Source of the DNA: Bythopirellula sp041737835
GTDB lineage: Bacteria; Planctomycetota; Planctomycetia; Pirellulales; Lacipirellulaceae
Assembly (NCBI GenBank): GCA_041737835.1
Contig: JBGSQY010000021.1
Reading direction: 5' to 3' (one strand)
Length of the DNA stretch: 64,000 nucleotides
Below the pieces are notes generated by a model that was not told the origin of the DNA, did no database searches, and saw only the letters and a program-made list of their open reading frames with translations. A program made the position numbers and the translations under genes. Below, piece after piece: positions 25,502-33,881 of this stretch. Position 1 is the stretch's first letter. Every line of letters begins with the position of its first letter.

Positions 25502-25531
25502 AACGCCCAGGGGTTGCAGCCCCTGGGCGTT
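25502..25531 (+). terminator. CGCCCAGGGG/CCCCTGGGCG hairpin repeat, possible terminator
   Basis: A 12-bp perfect stem (AACGCCCAGGGG at 25502-25513, CCCCTGGGCGTT at 25520-25531) with loop TTGCAG, between the FHA gene and rsgA. Only a weak T-rich stretch follows (CTTGTTGG). Its core is the same element as the one inside addB at 20149-20174, so it is also a repeat. Confidence 0.7.
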
Positions 25532-25549
25532 CTTGTTGGGATGTGTTGC

Positions 25550-26683
25550 ATGGCGAAGAAACAACGGAAAGTTCGAGCCGACTTGCGCAAGAATCGCAAC
25601 GTGCGCACGCGCCAGAACGATCTGACCCGGAATTTCGCCAACAATCAAGAAGCCGTCGAGGACATGGCGACGGGGCAAAGCGTCTCGGGCAAAGGCGAGC
25701 TCACCCGCAAACGAACGGTGGTGAACGCCGACGTCTCAGTAGGGGCGACGGGCGATGTCGTATCGCTAGCCATTGACCCCAGCATTTGTTTGCAAGGCCG
25801 CGTGTTGCGGGTGCAGGGATTGCATAGTGCGGTGCAGCTTGATGATGGCATGATCCGTCTGTGTGCAACGCGGCGATTGCTGAAAACATTAAGCACCGAT
25901 CAGCGGCACGTCGTGGCGGCCGGGGATCGCGTGTGGGTGCGGCCCGACGGCAAAGACGAAGGGATCATTGAGCGTGTTGAACCCCGCACGGGCGTCTTGA
26001 GCCGCACGAGTCGCGGGCGGCAACACGTGCTGGTGGCGAATGTCGATCAATTGCTGATTGTCACGAGCGCGGCTCAGCCGCGACTAAAGCCAAACCTTTT
26101 GGATCGCTATCTCATCACGGCCGAGAAAACTCGCATCGAACCGATCATCTGCATCAACAAGGTGGATCTGGTGAATCGGGCCGACCTGGAGCCACTGATC
26201 GGCGTTTACAGTCAGCTTGGTTATCGGACGCTGCAAGTTTCTGCCGGCAAGGGTTGGGGGATGAAGGCCCTTACCGAGATAATCCGGGGACGGGCGTCGG
26301 CTTTCACGGGTCAAAGCGGCGTGGGCAAATCGAGTTTGCTCAATTCGATCGAGCCGGGGTTAGCCCTGCGAGTGCAATCCGTCAGCCAAGAATCGGAAAA
26401 AGGTAAGCACACAACAACGACGGCGGAACTGATTCCGTTATCTTTGGGTGGGTTTGTCGTTGACACGCCGGGGATACGGCAGTTTCAACTTTGGGATGTG
26501 ATCCCTGAGGAAGTTGCTGGTTTCTTTCGCGAGCTGAGACCCTATGTGAGCCATTGCCGTTATCCCGATTGCACGCACACGCATGAGGAACCATGCGCCG
26601 TGAAGGACGCGGTTGCTGATGGGTACATCGACGTGCGGCGTTATGAAAGTTATTTGCAAATTCATGCAGGGGATGAAGCGTGA
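25550..26683 (+). CDS. rsgA: Ribosome small-subunit-dependent GTPase
   Basis: 377 aa from the ATG at 25550 (MAKKQRKVRADLRKNRNVR, a basic tail). An OB-fold region is followed by a circularly permuted GTPase: INKVDLV (G4) precedes GQSGVGKSSLLNSI (G1) and DTPGIRQF (G3). The C-terminal zinc site is CRYPDCTHTHEEPC. It is a late 30S assembly factor. It starts 18 bp after a repeat hairpin, so it is probably transcribed separately from the FHA gene. Confidence 0.95.
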   Translation: MAKKQRKVRADLRKNRNVRTRQNDLTRNFANNQEAVEDMATGQSVSGKGELTRKRTVVNADVSVGATGDVVSLAIDPSICLQGRVLRVQGLHSAVQLDDGMIRLCATRRLLKTLSTDQRHVVAAGDRVWVRPDGKDEGIIERVEPRTGVLSRTSRGRQHVLVANVDQLLIVTSAAQPRLKPNLLDRYLITAEKTRIEPIICINKVDLVNRADLEPLIGVYSQLGYRTLQVSAGKGWGMKALTEIIRGRASAFTGQSGVGKSSLLNSIEPGLALRVQSVSQESEKGKHTTTTAELIPLSLGGFVVDTPGIRQFQLWDVIPEEVAGFFRELRPYVSHCRYPDCTHTHEEPCAVKDAVADGYIDVRRYESYLQIHAGDEA

Positions 26684-26690
26684 TTTTCCG

Positions 26691-26712
26691 CGCTAGGCCG
26701 CGAGCGGCTAGT
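26691..26712 (-). repeat. TAGCCG-type hairpin with the stop of the M42 peptidase gene
   Basis: Read on minus, the stop TAG opens TAGCCGCTCGCGGCCTAGC; arms CTAGCCGC and GCGGCCTAG form a near-perfect palindrome. It occupies the space between convergent rsgA and the M42 gene. Confidence 0.7.
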
Positions 26713-27769
26713 GGGGAATAAAATCGGTATCGGCTTCGAGCTTGTGGACAAAGGTCGCCAGCAAATCAGCCGCGGCGTCGATGTCGTTGAGCGAAATCAT
26801 TTCCACGGCACTGTGCATGTAGCGGTTGGGGATGCTCACTAGTCCTGCTGCCACGCCGCCCCGGGCGAGTTGAATGGCGTTCGCATCGGTGCCCGTGCCG
26901 CGACCGCTCGCCGCGAGTTGGTAAGGAATCTCGCCATATTCGGCGGCGTCGCGGAGGGCATCAACAACCACAGGGTTCATGTTGGGGCCACGATAAATCA
27001 CGGGCCCGCCGCCGAGTCGGATATCCCCTTCTTGCGTTTTGTCGATCGTGGGGCAATCCGTGGCGTGGGTGACGTCGATCGCGATGCCGACATGCGGATT
27101 CACGCCATAGGCACTTGTGGCCGCGCCGCGGAGGCCGATTTCTTCTTGAACCGTGGCCACGGCAAAGAGGGCCACGTTAAGGCCACGTTTTTTGGCCCGC
27201 CGCGCGGCTTCCATCGCAACCCACAAGCCAGTCTTGTCGTCCATACCCGGCGAGTTGGCAAAGCCGTTGCGCATTTCTTGGTAACCGAGCTCCAATGTCA
27301 CGGGATCGCCGATCTTGACCATCTCGGCAGCTTCTTCTTTGTTTTTCGCGCCGATGTCGAGCCACATATCTTTGAGCTTCACCACTTGTTTGCGCTCGTC
27401 CTGGTCAAGCAGGTGGATTGGTTTACGCGAAATGAGTGCCGGGATGTCTCCCTTGGCGGTGTAGATCGTCATCCGCTGGCCGATGAGTTGCTGGGGATCC
27501 CAGCCGCCAATCGTGTTGGTGTAAATGAAGCCTTGTTCGTTGATATGGGTAACCAGCAAGCCAATTTGATCGGCATGGCCGGCGAACATCACGCGCAAGG
27601 GGGCATCGACGTTGCAGCCGACAATGACGTTGCCGTGGAAGTCAGTGTTCACTTCGTCGGCGAAACTCTCGGCGTACTTACGCACGAGATTCTGCACGGG
27701 CTGCTCGTAGCCCGAGGGGCTGGGAGTTTCGAGAATTTGCTGAAAGAATTTTTTGGCACTCGCTTCCAT
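26708..27769 (-). CDS. M42 family aminopeptidase (glutamyl aminopeptidase/endoglucanase-like)
   Basis: 353 aa. FAGHADQIGLLVTHI supplies the first metal ligands (H, D); GMDDKTGLWVAMEAARR, ATVQEEIGLRGA (catalytic and metal Glu) and AIDVTHATD complete the dinuclear site of M42 peptidases; HSAVEMISLNDID is the C-terminal block. It is a cytoplasmic, often dodecameric, peptidase that trims short peptides. Two bp separate it from the VOC-protein gene upstream, so the two form an operon. Confidence 0.93.
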   Translation of the reverse strand: MEASAKKFFQQILETPSPSGYEQPVQNLVRKYAESFADEVNTDFHGNVIVGCNVDAPLRVMFAGHADQIGLLVTHINEQGFIYTNTIGGWDPQQLIGQRMTIYTAKGDIPALISRKPIHLLDQDERKQVVKLKDMWLDIGAKNKEEAAEMVKIGDPVTLELGYQEMRNGFANSPGMDDKTGLWVAMEAARRAKKRGLNVALFAVATVQEEIGLRGAATSAYGVNPHVGIAIDVTHATDCPTIDKTQEGDIRLGGGPVIYRGPNMNPVVVDALRDAAEYGEIPYQLAASGRGTGTDANAIQLARGGVAAGLVSIPNRYMHSAVEMISLNDIDAAADLLATFVHKLEADTDFIPH

Positions 27770-27771
27770 GG

Positions 27772-28185
27772 CTATTCCTTTTCATTGTTTCGGGCGGGCC
27801 ACTCGCCAAGCTCAAGCACGTTGCCGTCGGGATCGTGCAAGAAGAGCTGTCGGTAACCGTAATCGGGAAGTCGTTTTTCCACGAACTTGATGTTATGTTG
27901 TTGAAGTATGTCAATCGCCGCGTCGACGTTGGTGCAGCGGATCGCAAAATGCCCTTGGAGGGAATTAATTTCCGTGGGCTGGGCGGCGAGGTCGTCGTTA
28001 TGAATCAAATGAAGCATCACGCCCACGGCCTCATGCACGAGCCAACGCCCATCAAATGAAAACGCTGGACGCGGCACGGTATGAAAACCCAGCACATCGC
28101 AATAAAACCGTTCACCCCGTGCGGCATCACTTGTCGGCAAAGCGACGTGGTCCATGCGGCCCAGCGGGATGGAGTGTTGAGTCAT
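27772..28185 (-). CDS. VOC-family (glyoxalase-like) protein
   Basis: 137 aa from the ATG at 28185 (MTQHSIPLGRMDHVALPTSD). MDHVALPTSDAARGERFYCDV is the first beta-alpha-beta-beta-beta module and HFAIRCTNVDAAI the second; LFLHDPDGNVLELGEWP has the terminal metal-ligand Glu. Likely ligands are H13 of the mature start region, H in the second module and that Glu. The reaction is unknown; it may be an isomerase, dioxygenase or resistance-type enzyme. It is in an operon with the M42 peptidase. Confidence 0.85.
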   Translation of the reverse strand: MTQHSIPLGRMDHVALPTSDAARGERFYCDVLGFHTVPRPAFSFDGRWLVHEAVGVMLHLIHNDDLAAQPTEINSLQGHFAIRCTNVDAAIDILQQHNIKFVEKRLPDYGYRQLFLHDPDGNVLELGEWPARNNEKE

Positions 28186-28343
28186 CGAATTGTGATGCGA
28201 ATGGCGTGCTAGCGGGTACTGGGAATCTCTGCCGATTTTAACGATTTTCTGGCCCACTGCGAGGCGGATCGCCGATAGACAACGATGATCATCCGCTCGG
28301 CCAGGGCAGGCCAGAGCGCACACTTTTCTGGAGTTCAAGGACC

Positions 28344-28901
28344 ATGGCCGCGAAAAGCCTTTTGTCGTTCGTCTTCTTGCTGACGAGTTTATCTCAAATG
28401 GGTTGTGCTGGTTGCCTACACTGCGCTCGCAATGGCGGGTGTGACATGTGCGGACCCGCGTGTGGGTGTCCTGATTGTGGCTGTGCCGACACTTGCTGCG
28501 ACGTAGGATGCGGCTGTGCCGACCCAGGGTGCGGTTGCGTTGATCCGTGCTGTGGTGCTCCCGGTTGTGGAACCATGGTTGGGCACCGCCGTCCGCTTGC
28601 GAATTGTCCGCTGCTCGTGGGCTTAAGAAACTTGTTCTGCGGCACGGGCTGTGGATGTGGTTGTGGCGGCGGTGGAGGGTGTTCGTGTGGCGGTTGCGGT
28701 TGTGAAACTTACACAGGCGATTGGAACTGCAATCCTCCTTGTGCCGAACCCTGCGATCAATGTGGTAACTACAACGGTGCTCAAATGGGCATGCAGATGG
28801 GACAAATGGGCATGCCCATGGCTCGCCGTCCCTACGTCGCCGAGCGTGTAAGGTCAGATGAGATTAACTTCTCCAGCAGACAACAATCGTTGCAGAAGTA
28901 G
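28344..28901 (+). CDS. Cys/Gly-rich secreted protein
   Basis: 185 aa; the ATG at 28344 has AAGGA four bases upstream. The signal region is KSLLSFVFLLTSLSQMGCAG, possibly with a lipoprotein-type cysteine, although Gln at -3 is unusual. From residue 20 to 137 the protein is packed with cysteines and glycines in repeats such as CGCPDCGCADTCCDVGCGC and CGCGCGGGGGCSCGGCGC. The tail is Met/Gln-rich (GAQMGMQMGQMGMPM). No catalytic motif. It could be a disulfide-linked wall protein or a metal-binding protein. An intrinsic terminator follows. Confidence 0.75.
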   Translation: MAAKSLLSFVFLLTSLSQMGCAGCLHCARNGGCDMCGPACGCPDCGCADTCCDVGCGCADPGCGCVDPCCGAPGCGTMVGHRRPLANCPLLVGLRNLFCGTGCGCGCGGGGGCSCGGCGCETYTGDWNCNPPCAEPCDQCGNYNGAQMGMQMGQMGMPMARRPYVAERVRSDEINFSSRQQSLQK

Positions 28902-28923
28902 AATCAAACGAAAAATCAGACAC

Positions 28924-28955
28924 AAGCTCGCAGAGTCATTCTGCGAGCTTTTTTG
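28924..28955 (+). terminator. Intrinsic terminator of the Cys-rich gene
   Basis: AAGCTCGCAGA (28924-28934) and TCTGCGAGCTT (28940-28950), an 11-bp perfect stem with a 5-base loop, run into six T residues. Confidence 0.92.
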
Positions 28956-28958
28956 TTG

Positions 28959-29019
28959 CGCTAAACGCGCAGGTTTTTTGATTCGCTAAACGCGCAGATT
29001 CTTTCGTTCGCTAAACGCG
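28959..29019 (-). repeat. Three tandem copies, 25-bp period, overlapping the tatD stop
   Basis: CGCTAAACGCG begins at 28959, 28984 and 29009, exactly 25 bp apart; the spacers are T-rich and similar. On minus the copy nearest the gene contains the last codons of tatD and its TAG stop, so the array looks like repeated duplication of the gene end. Confidence 0.8.
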
Positions 29020-29784
29020 AAACAGTGCATGGGCATTGGCGGTGGTGATCTCGGCGAATTTCTTGAGTGTCATATCCCGTGTCTTGGCGATGCACTCGGC
29101 TGTAAAACGCACGAGGGCGGGCTCGTTGGGCCGTTGACCGCGTTTTGGCTCCGGCGAGAGATACGGCGCATCAGTTTCTATTAAGATACGGTCCAAAGGA
29201 ACGCTGGCCGCGGTCTCGCGGAGGTCGTTCGATTTTTTGAACGTGACCATGCCGGCAAAGCTAATGTGCATTCCCAGAGAGACGCACTCCGCCGCCATCG
29301 CCGTATCGCCGGTGAACGAGTGCATAATGCCGCGCAAGGGGCCACGGTAGGCGTGGGCATCGCGGAGCATCGCCATGATGTCGGCATCGCAATCGCGCAT
29401 GTGGACAATAAACGGCAGATCACGCTCCGCCGCGAGTCGCATATGGCGATCGAAATAATCTTGCTGCATCTCGAAGGGGGTCGAATCCCAATAACGATCG
29501 AGGCCCGTTTCGCCGATGGCGACCACGCCAGGCTGTGCGGCGAGTTCGACAATCGCTTGCCAGTCGTCGGGGCCTGCCTCGGCGACGTAGTTGGGTTGTA
29601 TGCCCACGGCCGCGTGGACGCCAGCATATTCAGCAGCGAGTGAGACGCACTTACGACTGGCGGCGACGGTAGTCCCCACGGCAATCATGTGAGCGACACC
29701 GGCAACGCGAGCTCGCTCGATGACCTGTGGACGAATCTCGTCGAAATCTTCCTGGTCGATGTGCGTGTGGGTATCGAAGAACAT
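29011..29784 (-). CDS. tatD: TatD family metal-dependent hydrolase (DNase)
   Basis: 257 aa. FDTHTHIDQEDF carries the first metal-binding histidines, GETGLDRYWD the bridging Glu, FIVHMRDCD and IMHSFTGD further ligands, and LIETDAPYLSPEP the C-terminal Asp. It belongs to the TatD/YcfH-type amidohydrolases, with 3'-5' DNase activity in studied members. It follows the 144-aa gene by 45 bp on the same strand, with a repeat hairpin between. Confidence 0.92.
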   Translation of the reverse strand: MFFDTHTHIDQEDFDEIRPQVIERARVAGVAHMIAVGTTVAASRKCVSLAAEYAGVHAAVGIQPNYVAEAGPDDWQAIVELAAQPGVVAIGETGLDRYWDSTPFEMQQDYFDRHMRLAAERDLPFIVHMRDCDADIMAMLRDAHAYRGPLRGIMHSFTGDTAMAAECVSLGMHISFAGMVTFKKSNDLRETAASVPLDRILIETDAPYLSPEPKRGQRPNEPALVRFTAECIAKTRDMTLKKFAEITTANAHALFRV

Positions 29785-29799
29785 GATTCACGGCATTAA

Positions 29800-29822
29800 C
29801 GGTATCGGAACGATACCGGCTA
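29800..29822 (-). repeat. TAGCCG-type hairpin between the 144-aa gene and tatD
   Basis: On minus, TAGC is followed by arms CGGTATCG and CGATACCG with loop TTC, an 8-bp perfect stem. It begins 7 bp after the stop of the upstream gene. No T tract. Confidence 0.7.
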
Positions 29823-29829
29823 ACATCGA

Positions 29830-30264
29830 TTAGGCACCGGCGGGTTGCTGCTGCAGTTCTTGGAGGGCTTCGAGATGACCCTTGGCCATGCCGAGCGCTT
29901 CTTCGGCGAGAACCTTGACGGCTGGGAAGGGCTGCAACTGGCTGATCAATTGCTGGATTGAATCGATATCTTGCTGCTGGTATCCAATGGCCGAAGTGAG
30001 TTGGTAGTCGATGCCCAAATCGTGCGTGTCGGTGTATTCCATAGGGAATTCACCAGAACGGAGCGGTGCGCCCATGTCGGTGAGCATGTGGCCGATGCGG
30101 TCGGTCAGCACGTCCTGATCGCGGGCGATCGATTCGAGTGTGTCCATGATGTTCTCACGACCGGCGGGGACGTAGGGCCGCGAGTAGCGCAAATATTGGG
30201 GAAACGACTTGGCGACGATCGCCATCAGTTGAGCCAGCAGCGGGTAGACTAATGCTTGATTCAT
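29830..30264 (-). CDS. Helical protein of unknown function next to the nuo genes
   Basis: 144 aa from the ATG at 30264 (MNQALVYPLLAQLMAIVAKSF); the frame goes on upstream into nuoN without support. Four predicted helices, including DTLESIARDQDVLTDRIGHMLTD and QQQDIDSIQQLISQL, suggest a four-helix bundle such as a ferritin-like or DUF892-like fold, but the di-iron ExxH motifs are not evident. It begins 31 bp after the nuoN stop, so it may be the last gene of the nuo unit. Function unknown. Confidence 0.65.
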   Translation of the reverse strand: MNQALVYPLLAQLMAIVAKSFPQYLRYSRPYVPAGRENIMDTLESIARDQDVLTDRIGHMLTDMGAPLRSGEFPMEYTDTHDLGIDYQLTSAIGYQQQDIDSIQQLISQLQPFPAVKVLAEEALGMAKGHLEALQELQQQPAGA

Positions 30265-30295
30265 CGTGCTATGAAAAACGAATGGGTGCTGGAGT

Positions 30296-32023
30296 TCAAC
30301 TGAACAATTGCGAAACGGCCAAATCGGTCCAACTGGCCAGGGCATTGGGAAGCAGGCCGAAGATAATTACTGGCACGGCAACGACAAATACAAACGCCGC
30401 GGGCAAGAATCCGAGGGTCACGGGGCCGCGGGAATCGGGCTCGGGATCGATGCACATCACCTTGGCAACACGCAAATAGTAGACGAGCGAAATTGCGGTA
30501 TTTAACGCCGCGACGACGAACACGCTCATCATTAATGGTCCGCCGGTGATGTATAGCGATTGCAGTACGCGGAGCTTAGGCCAGAATCCCGCCAGTGGCG
30601 GCAGACCAATCAAGCTTATTAGTACGGCGGTCATCAAAACAGCCACGAGTGGTGCGGATCGCACGAGGCCGGCGTAATCGGCGATCTCTTCGCTATGCAT
30701 AGCATTGCGGAGGAAGGCGACTACTGCGAACGCCGAGAGATTCATGAACAAATAGATGGCTATGTAGAGCAGCAGGGCTGAGACGGCTTCGCGGGCTTCG
30801 GGCGCGTCACGGCCAGCCAAGGCCACGGCTGCCGCGATAGCCATCATCATGAAGCCGGCATGAGCGATCGTGGAATAAGCGAACATGCGTTTGATGTTTG
30901 TTTGCCCGTAAGCGGCGAGATTGCCGAACGTGCAAGTCACGACAGCCACGATGGAAACCAAGATCACGAAGAACCGGCGAACGGGGGACAGCGGTCCACC
31001 ACCGACGTCGGTTGCCTCGGGTGCGGTATCCACTTGATTGGCCAGCACAGCTTTGTGTGTTGGTGTGGAGTCGTCGGCATTCGCCACGAGTGCGGCGACC
31101 GTGGCGGGTGCCTCTACGGGTGTTGTATCGGGGGCGAGCCCCATGCCCAATCCCACACGGAGCAACAATATCATCGCCGCAGCCTTGGATGCCACCGAAA
31201 GAAATGCGTCGACTTCAGCCGAGGCACCCTCGAAAACGTCGGGACACCAAAAGTGGAAAGGCACGGCGGAGAGTTTGAACGCGAGTCCCACGCCCAGCAT
31301 CAAGCCTCCCAGTACAAGTACCATCACCTTCAATCGGCCATCGCCGGAAGTGAGCAAATTGGGAATATCGAGGGCAGCCAGTTCAATGGCTAAGGTTGGG
31401 ATATGAACGGTTCCCAACACGCCCGCGAGCAGGCTGATGCCGTAGAGCATGACGCCCGCGGTGCCGGCGCCGTAAACGGCGTACTTGAGAGCGGCTTCGC
31501 TGCTGCGTTGTCGGCCTTTGACGATGCCTGCCAAAACATAGGACGGAACGCTCGCCATTTCGACGCTCATGAAGAGCATCATCAAGTGATTCGAGGAAGC
31601 CATCAGGCACATTCCAAGAATCGAACCCAACACGAGGCAATAATAATCCTGGCTGTCCTTCGGCGTGGCGATGCCCGTGAGCCGTGACAGGACGATAAAC
31701 AGCACGGCGAAGATCAGCAGAAACACACGAATAAAGGCGGTCAGCGTGTCGTAAACCAACATCCCGGTGAACAGCTCTTGCCGTTCGAGGGTTTGCCAAG
31801 AAGCAAAGCCTTCGGAGGGCAAGGCAAAGCACAAGGCCGTGATTGAGCCAATCAGCGCGAGCACGAAGGGGGGGATCAACTCACCCCCTTTGAAGACGCG
31901 AACCAGCAGCATCACGACAATCGTGCCGCACAGCGCGAGCTCGGGCTTGAACAACGGCAAGCTCGTGTCGAGCGTGTTCGTGATGAGCGTATCGACAGTT
32001 TGTTGGAGTGTGACAGGTTCCAC
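30296..32023 (-). CDS. nuoN: NADH-quinone oxidoreductase subunit N
   Basis: 575 aa from a GTG at 32023. A multi-helix antiporter-like subunit of complex I: VPSYVLAGIVKGRQRSSEAALKY, FKLSAVPFHFWCPDVFEGA and MFAYSTIAHAGFMM carry the conserved Glu/Lys helices of the proton channel. Between two helices there is an extra polar loop of about 60 residues (around 285-345, VEAPATVAALVANADDSTP onward) not usual for NuoN. It is the last core subunit of the nuoH-N block. Confidence 0.95.
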   Translation of the reverse strand: MEPVTLQQTVDTLITNTLDTSLPLFKPELALCGTIVVMLLVRVFKGGELIPPFVLALIGSITALCFALPSEGFASWQTLERQELFTGMLVYDTLTAFIRVFLLIFAVLFIVLSRLTGIATPKDSQDYYCLVLGSILGMCLMASSNHLMMLFMSVEMASVPSYVLAGIVKGRQRSSEAALKYAVYGAGTAGVMLYGISLLAGVLGTVHIPTLAIELAALDIPNLLTSGDGRLKVMVLVLGGLMLGVGLAFKLSAVPFHFWCPDVFEGASAEVDAFLSVASKAAAMILLLRVGLGMGLAPDTTPVEAPATVAALVANADDSTPTHKAVLANQVDTAPEATDVGGGPLSPVRRFFVILVSIVAVVTCTFGNLAAYGQTNIKRMFAYSTIAHAGFMMMAIAAAVALAGRDAPEAREAVSALLLYIAIYLFMNLSAFAVVAFLRNAMHSEEIADYAGLVRSAPLVAVLMTAVLISLIGLPPLAGFWPKLRVLQSLYITGGPLMMSVFVVAALNTAISLVYYLRVAKVMCIDPEPDSRGPVTLGFLPAAFVFVVAVPVIIFGLLPNALASWTDLAVSQLFS

Positions 32024-32045
32024 AGTTATTGCTTTATTTTCGTGT

Positions 32046-32070
32046 CGCTAAGCCGCAAGCGGCTGATTAG
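32046..32070 (-). repeat. AGCCGC-TT-GCGGCT hairpin between nuoM and nuoN
   Basis: On minus, the nuoM stop TAA is followed by TCAGCCGCTTGCGGCTTAGC; AGCCGC pairs with GCGGCT. It is the same hairpin type as at 26691-26712, here between two operon genes. Confidence 0.65.
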
Positions 32071-33881
32071 TTATTGGTGGTGAGCTGGGCGACTTGGCCT
32101 TCGCGGTTGCCCGTGGGCTTGAGCGCGGTGGCCCGCTCGTCGTGTTCTTGGGTCCATGCGGCCAGATTGTCGATCTGTTGATCCACCGAGGGCTGCATGT
32201 ATCTGAGCAGTACGTTGGGATAAACACCGAAGACGATGGCAAAAATGACAAGGGGGATACCGATCGACAATTCACGCGAGGTGATTGGCGTGAGGGCTTC
32301 GCCGTGGGGACCTTTGTACTCAGGGCCAAGATAAACACGCTGAATGGCCCAGAGAATGTAGGCAGCCGTGAGGATCACAACTGCGGCGGAAATCACCGCG
32401 AGGATGTAGCTGAATTTCCACACTGAAAGCACGACAAACACTTCGCCGATGAAGCCGCACAAGCCCGGCAGACCCAAACCGGCAAAGAAAATGACGATGG
32501 CGATGCCACTATAAACGGGCATTCTGGAAAAGATGCCGCCAAACTTATCGAGATCGCGATGGTGGACGCGGTCGTAAAGCACGCCGACGCAGAAGAACAT
32601 GCCAGCCGAGCTAATACCGTGCGCGATCATTTGATACATGGCACCGTTGGCACCGAGTTTCCAAAAGTCGGGGTTGTATCCGGTGGAAGCGACGGCACTC
32701 CAAACGCCCAAGCCGAGAACAACGTAGCCCATGTGGCTCACGGAGCTGTAGGCCACCATCCGCTTGAAATCTTTTTGAGCCAAGGCGGCGAATGCGCCGT
32801 AGACCATGCTCAACACGCCAATGAAGCAAACAAAGTAGGCCAAGGTGTAGCCTGCGTCGGGGCAAATCGGGTAGCAGATGCGGATAATGCCGTAGCCACC
32901 CAGCTTCAGCAGAATTCCTGCCAGGAGCATCGAAATTGGCGTGGGGGCTTCGACGTGGGCATCTGGGAGCCACGTATGCACTGGTACGCTGGGAACCTTG
33001 ATCACGAAGCCGATGAACAGCAACAGGAAGGCCCACCACTGAATACTCTGCCCCCAAAGGGCTTCGCCATCGAACAGATCCGTGTGCTGACCCATTTGTT
33101 GAAGGGCCAGAATATTGAACGTATGGAGCTGGCGCCGCTGAGTGGGATCAGCTTCAGCCATGATTTCAGCGTACTTCTGGGCCAGCGGAGTATCACTCTC
33201 TTGCCAAGCCGACAGGGCTTGCTCGGCATTGATTTCCTCAGTGACGTTGATAATGCCCGCTTCGGCGAGTTGTTGGGCGTTGAGTCGCGTGAGGTCGCTG
33301 TTGAAATACAGCATGAGAATCGCGATCAACATCAGCACGCCGCCGACCAAGGTATAGAGGAAGAACTTGATCGCAGCGTATTCACGCCGAGGGCCACCCC
33401 AAACACCGATGAGGAAGTACATCGGCAGGAGCATCACTTCCCAGAACACGTAGAACAGGAAGAAGTCGAGCGCTAAAAAGACGCCGAGTACGCCCGTTTC
33501 TAGCAATAGAAACAAAACGCAGTACGCCTTCACATGTTTGTTGATGGGCCAACTGGCAGCCATCGCCAGCACAAAGAGGAACGTCGTCAGCACCACAAGC
33601 GGGAAGCTGATGCCATCCATTCCCATGAAATATTGAATACCAAACGTGGGGATCCAAGCGAAGTTGAAGAGGTTTTGCATTCCGGCCACGCCGGCTTCAA
33701 ACTCAATCGAATCCTTGAAAAAGAATCCCAGCGACAAGACGAACACAAACAGTGTGACCGCCAAGCTCATGAGTCTGTACGTTTCGTCAGACAAACGGGG
33801 CAGCATTGCAAGTAGCAAGGCTGCTATTGCCGGTAGGAAGACTAAAAGGCTCAGATAAACCGCGGGGTCGCTGAGTGTCAT
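32067..33881 (-). CDS. nuoM: NADH-quinone oxidoreductase subunit M
   Basis: 604 aa, about 100 longer than usual NuoM. Conserved membrane motifs include VFWEVMLLPMYFLIGVWGG, KVPSVPVHTWLPDAHVEAPT and MVAYSSVSHMGYVVLGLG, with the proton-channel Glu and Lys. The excess lies in an insert at about residues 190-260 (LNAQQLAEAGIINVTEEINA through QMGQHTDLFDG) between helices. It pumps protons in the membrane arm of complex I. Confidence 0.95.
   Translation of the reverse strand: MTLSDPAVYLSLLVFLPAIAALLLAMLPRLSDETYRLMSLAVTLFVFVLSLGFFFKDSIEFEAGVAGMQNLFNFAWIPTFGIQYFMGMDGISFPLVVLTTFLFVLAMAASWPINKHVKAYCVLFLLLETGVLGVFLALDFFLFYVFWEVMLLPMYFLIGVWGGPRREYAAIKFFLYTLVGGVLMLIAILMLYFNSDLTRLNAQQLAEAGIINVTEEINAEQALSAWQESDTPLAQKYAEIMAEADPTQRRQLHTFNILALQQMGQHTDLFDGEALWGQSIQWWAFLLLFIGFVIKVPSVPVHTWLPDAHVEAPTPISMLLAGILLKLGGYGIIRICYPICPDAGYTLAYFVCFIGVLSMVYGAFAALAQKDFKRMVAYSSVSHMGYVVLGLGVWSAVASTGYNPDFWKLGANGAMYQMIAHGISSAGMFFCVGVLYDRVHHRDLDKFGGIFSRMPVYSGIAIVIFFAGLGLPGLCGFIGEVFVVLSVWKFSYILAVISAAVVILTAAYILWAIQRVYLGPEYKGPHGEALTPITSRELSIGIPLVIFAIVFGVYPNVLLRYMQPSVDQQIDNLAAWTQEHDERATALKPTGNREGQVAQLTTNN

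Noticed and set aside
28959..29019. CRISPR-like spacing of three 25-bp units
   Set aside because: The repeated part is only 11 bp, the spacers are similar to each other, and there is no cas gene; it is a tandem duplication at the tatD end.
32559..33476. 305-aa open frame on plus
   Set aside because: Antisense to nuoM, whose motifs are complete.
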